From contig DBTL01000104.1 of the NCBI GenBank assembly GCA_002307035.1, forward strand, positions 18,713 through 27,201: a stretch of 8,489 nt of DNA, read 5' to 3'. Origin of the DNA: Bacteroides sp. UBA1317. GTDB lineage: Bacteria > Bacteroidota > Bacteroidia > Bacteroidales > Bacteroidaceae. The notes below the pieces were generated by a model. That model saw only the letters and a program-made list of their open reading frames with translations. It did not search any database and was not told where the DNA came from. Positions 7,791 through 8,489 of this stretch are shown here, in pieces (within the stretch, counting starts at the first letter, position 1; each line of letters begins with the position of its first letter). Made by a program: the position numbers and the translations under genes.

Positions 7791-7817
7791 AGGTTAAATC
7801 TTAAAATTGAAAAACAT

Positions 7818-8465
7818 ATGAAAATAATATCACAATTTTGTTTAGTGTGCATCTCTGCAGTAATTCTAAGCAGTTGCGTTCCTGAAATGGATTTGAACAA
7901 TCCATCGGAATTGTCTGTCGATACATATTATAAAACGGCTGAACAATTGGAGCTTGCAGTAATACCAGCTTATCAGTGCTTAATTAGTTTTAATGGTGTT
8001 GAAGGTGGCTATGGCCGTTCTGCATATTATTATCTGATACTTCCTGGAGATGATTTTGATCATACTTTTAAATGCGTAGGTGAAGAATTGTATCCAGATA
8101 CATACAGTACTCCTTCAAGTCAAGGAAATATCACTAGCGGATGGAAAGGATTCTTTGAAGGAGTTTATGCTGCAAACACGGCTATTGAAAAAATAAATGA
8201 TTTTACTGGAGAAATTTCAGAATCTGTTAAAAACAGATTGTTAGGCGAGGCTTATTTCCTGAGAGGGTTGCATTATATGCATCTTTGCGCTTTGTATGGA
8301 GAAACCATTCCATTAGTTGATCATACGGTACAAAGTCAATCAGATTATTATCCGACTAATGCAGAAGCTGGACAGATATATTCATTAATAATTAGTGATT
8401 TCAAAAAGGCGTCAGAACTTTTACCTTTGCGTAGTGATCTTTATGCTGATGTAGCAAATAAGTGA
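7818..8465 (+). CDS. SusD-like surface glycan-binding lipoprotein, N-terminal part, ended by an in-frame TGA
   Basis: It starts 27 bases after the SusC-like stop, with no terminator between, so the two are co-transcribed. The product begins with a lipoprotein signal (LSSC, lipidated Cys20). It continues with the SusD N-terminal domain, including DLNNPSELSVDTYYKT and the TPR-like GEAYFLRGLHYMHLCALYGETIPLV region (first residues near 142). By family knowledge SusD sits on the outer face of the outer membrane and closes over the SusC pore to hand over glycans. Only 215 codons are read before TGA at 8463-8465, whereas family members usually exceed 450 residues. After the stop the same frame reads RATQGTAQ. 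SusD proteins typically have GRAT(K)GAA at this point, so TGA appears to replace a GGA glycine codon. This is either a nonsense mutation or a base error near the sequence end. Confidence 0.9.
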   Translation: MKIISQFCLVCISAVILSSCVPEMDLNNPSELSVDTYYKTAEQLELAVIPAYQCLISFNGVEGGYGRSAYYYLILPGDDFDHTFKCVGEELYPDTYSTPSSQGNITSGWKGFFEGVYAANTAIEKINDFTGEISESVKNRLLGEAYFLRGLHYMHLCALYGETIPLVDHTVQSQSDYYPTNAEAGQIYSLIISDFKKASELLPLRSDLYADVANK

Positions 8466-8489
8466 CGTGCTACTCAAGGTACCGCACAA
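8463..8489 (+). pseudogene. Nonsense codon and in-frame continuation of the SusD-like gene, cut by the window edge
   Basis: TGA at 8463-8465 is followed without a frame change by codons for RATQGTAQ, up to the last base of the window. The continuation matches the helix that usually follows in SusD proteins, pattern GRATKGAA.ALLAK. One base change, GGA to TGA, would explain the stop. The rest of the gene is outside the window, so it is not known whether it is otherwise intact. Confidence 0.6.

Noticed and set aside
7791..7817. Separate promoter or attenuator between the SusC- and SusD-like genes
   Set aside because: The gap is only 27 bases, with no TAnnTTTG match or hairpin.
1..8489. CRISPR array, tRNA, rRNA or insertion sequence
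   Set aside because: No regularly spaced repeat-spacer pattern, no recognisable tRNA or rRNA sequence, and no transposase or terminal inverted repeats were seen.

Overview
This window looks like a piece of a polysaccharide utilization locus (PUL) from a gut-type member of the Bacteroidales, probably Bacteroides or a close relative. The grounds are a low G+C content, the absence of clear Shine-Dalgarno sites, TAnnTTTG-type promoter matches, and the pairing of a one-protein hybrid two-component system (HTCS) with a divergent SusC/SusD-like outer-membrane pair. That layout is a hallmark of Bacteroidota glycan-foraging loci. The genus, and the glycan recognised, cannot be read from the sequence alone.

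Layout. Bases 1-231 hold no gene I can identify. They are visibly richer in G+C than what follows and contain only short open segments, perhaps the degraded or frameshifted end of a neighbouring gene. Bases 232-4293 (minus strand) encode a complete 1353-residue HTCS: signal peptide, fourteen propeller-type repeats, Y_Y_Y domain, one membrane helix, histidine kinase, receiver and AraC-type DNA-binding domain. Bases 4294-4739 are a 446-base divergent control region. Bases 4740-7790 (plus strand) encode a complete 1016-residue SusC-like TonB-dependent transporter. After a 27-base gap, a SusD-like lipoprotein starts at 7818. It is stopped by an in-frame TGA at 8463-8465, although family-like sequence continues in the same frame to the window edge.

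How the parts work together (family knowledge plus inference). The HTCS would sense an oligosaccharide in the periplasm, pass phosphate internally from His831 to Asp1144, and use its AraC domain to switch on the divergent susC/susD-like operon. SusD captures the glycan at the cell surface and SusC imports it using TonB energy. The enzymes that would name the substrate are not in this window.

Most worth a second look are two sets of direct repeats in the control region, both with exactly 21-base spacing: GTAAC-centred at 4504, 4525 and 4546, and AATGnnTGATAAT at 4371 and 4392. This is the half-site spacing known for AraC, and the repeats are candidate operators. Further points are the apparent nonsense codon in the SusD-like gene, a Gly-to-Ser change in the kinase G1 box, and a shortened plug segment in the SusC-like protein. 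I found no wholly new system: the locus belongs to a known class, with unusual details.
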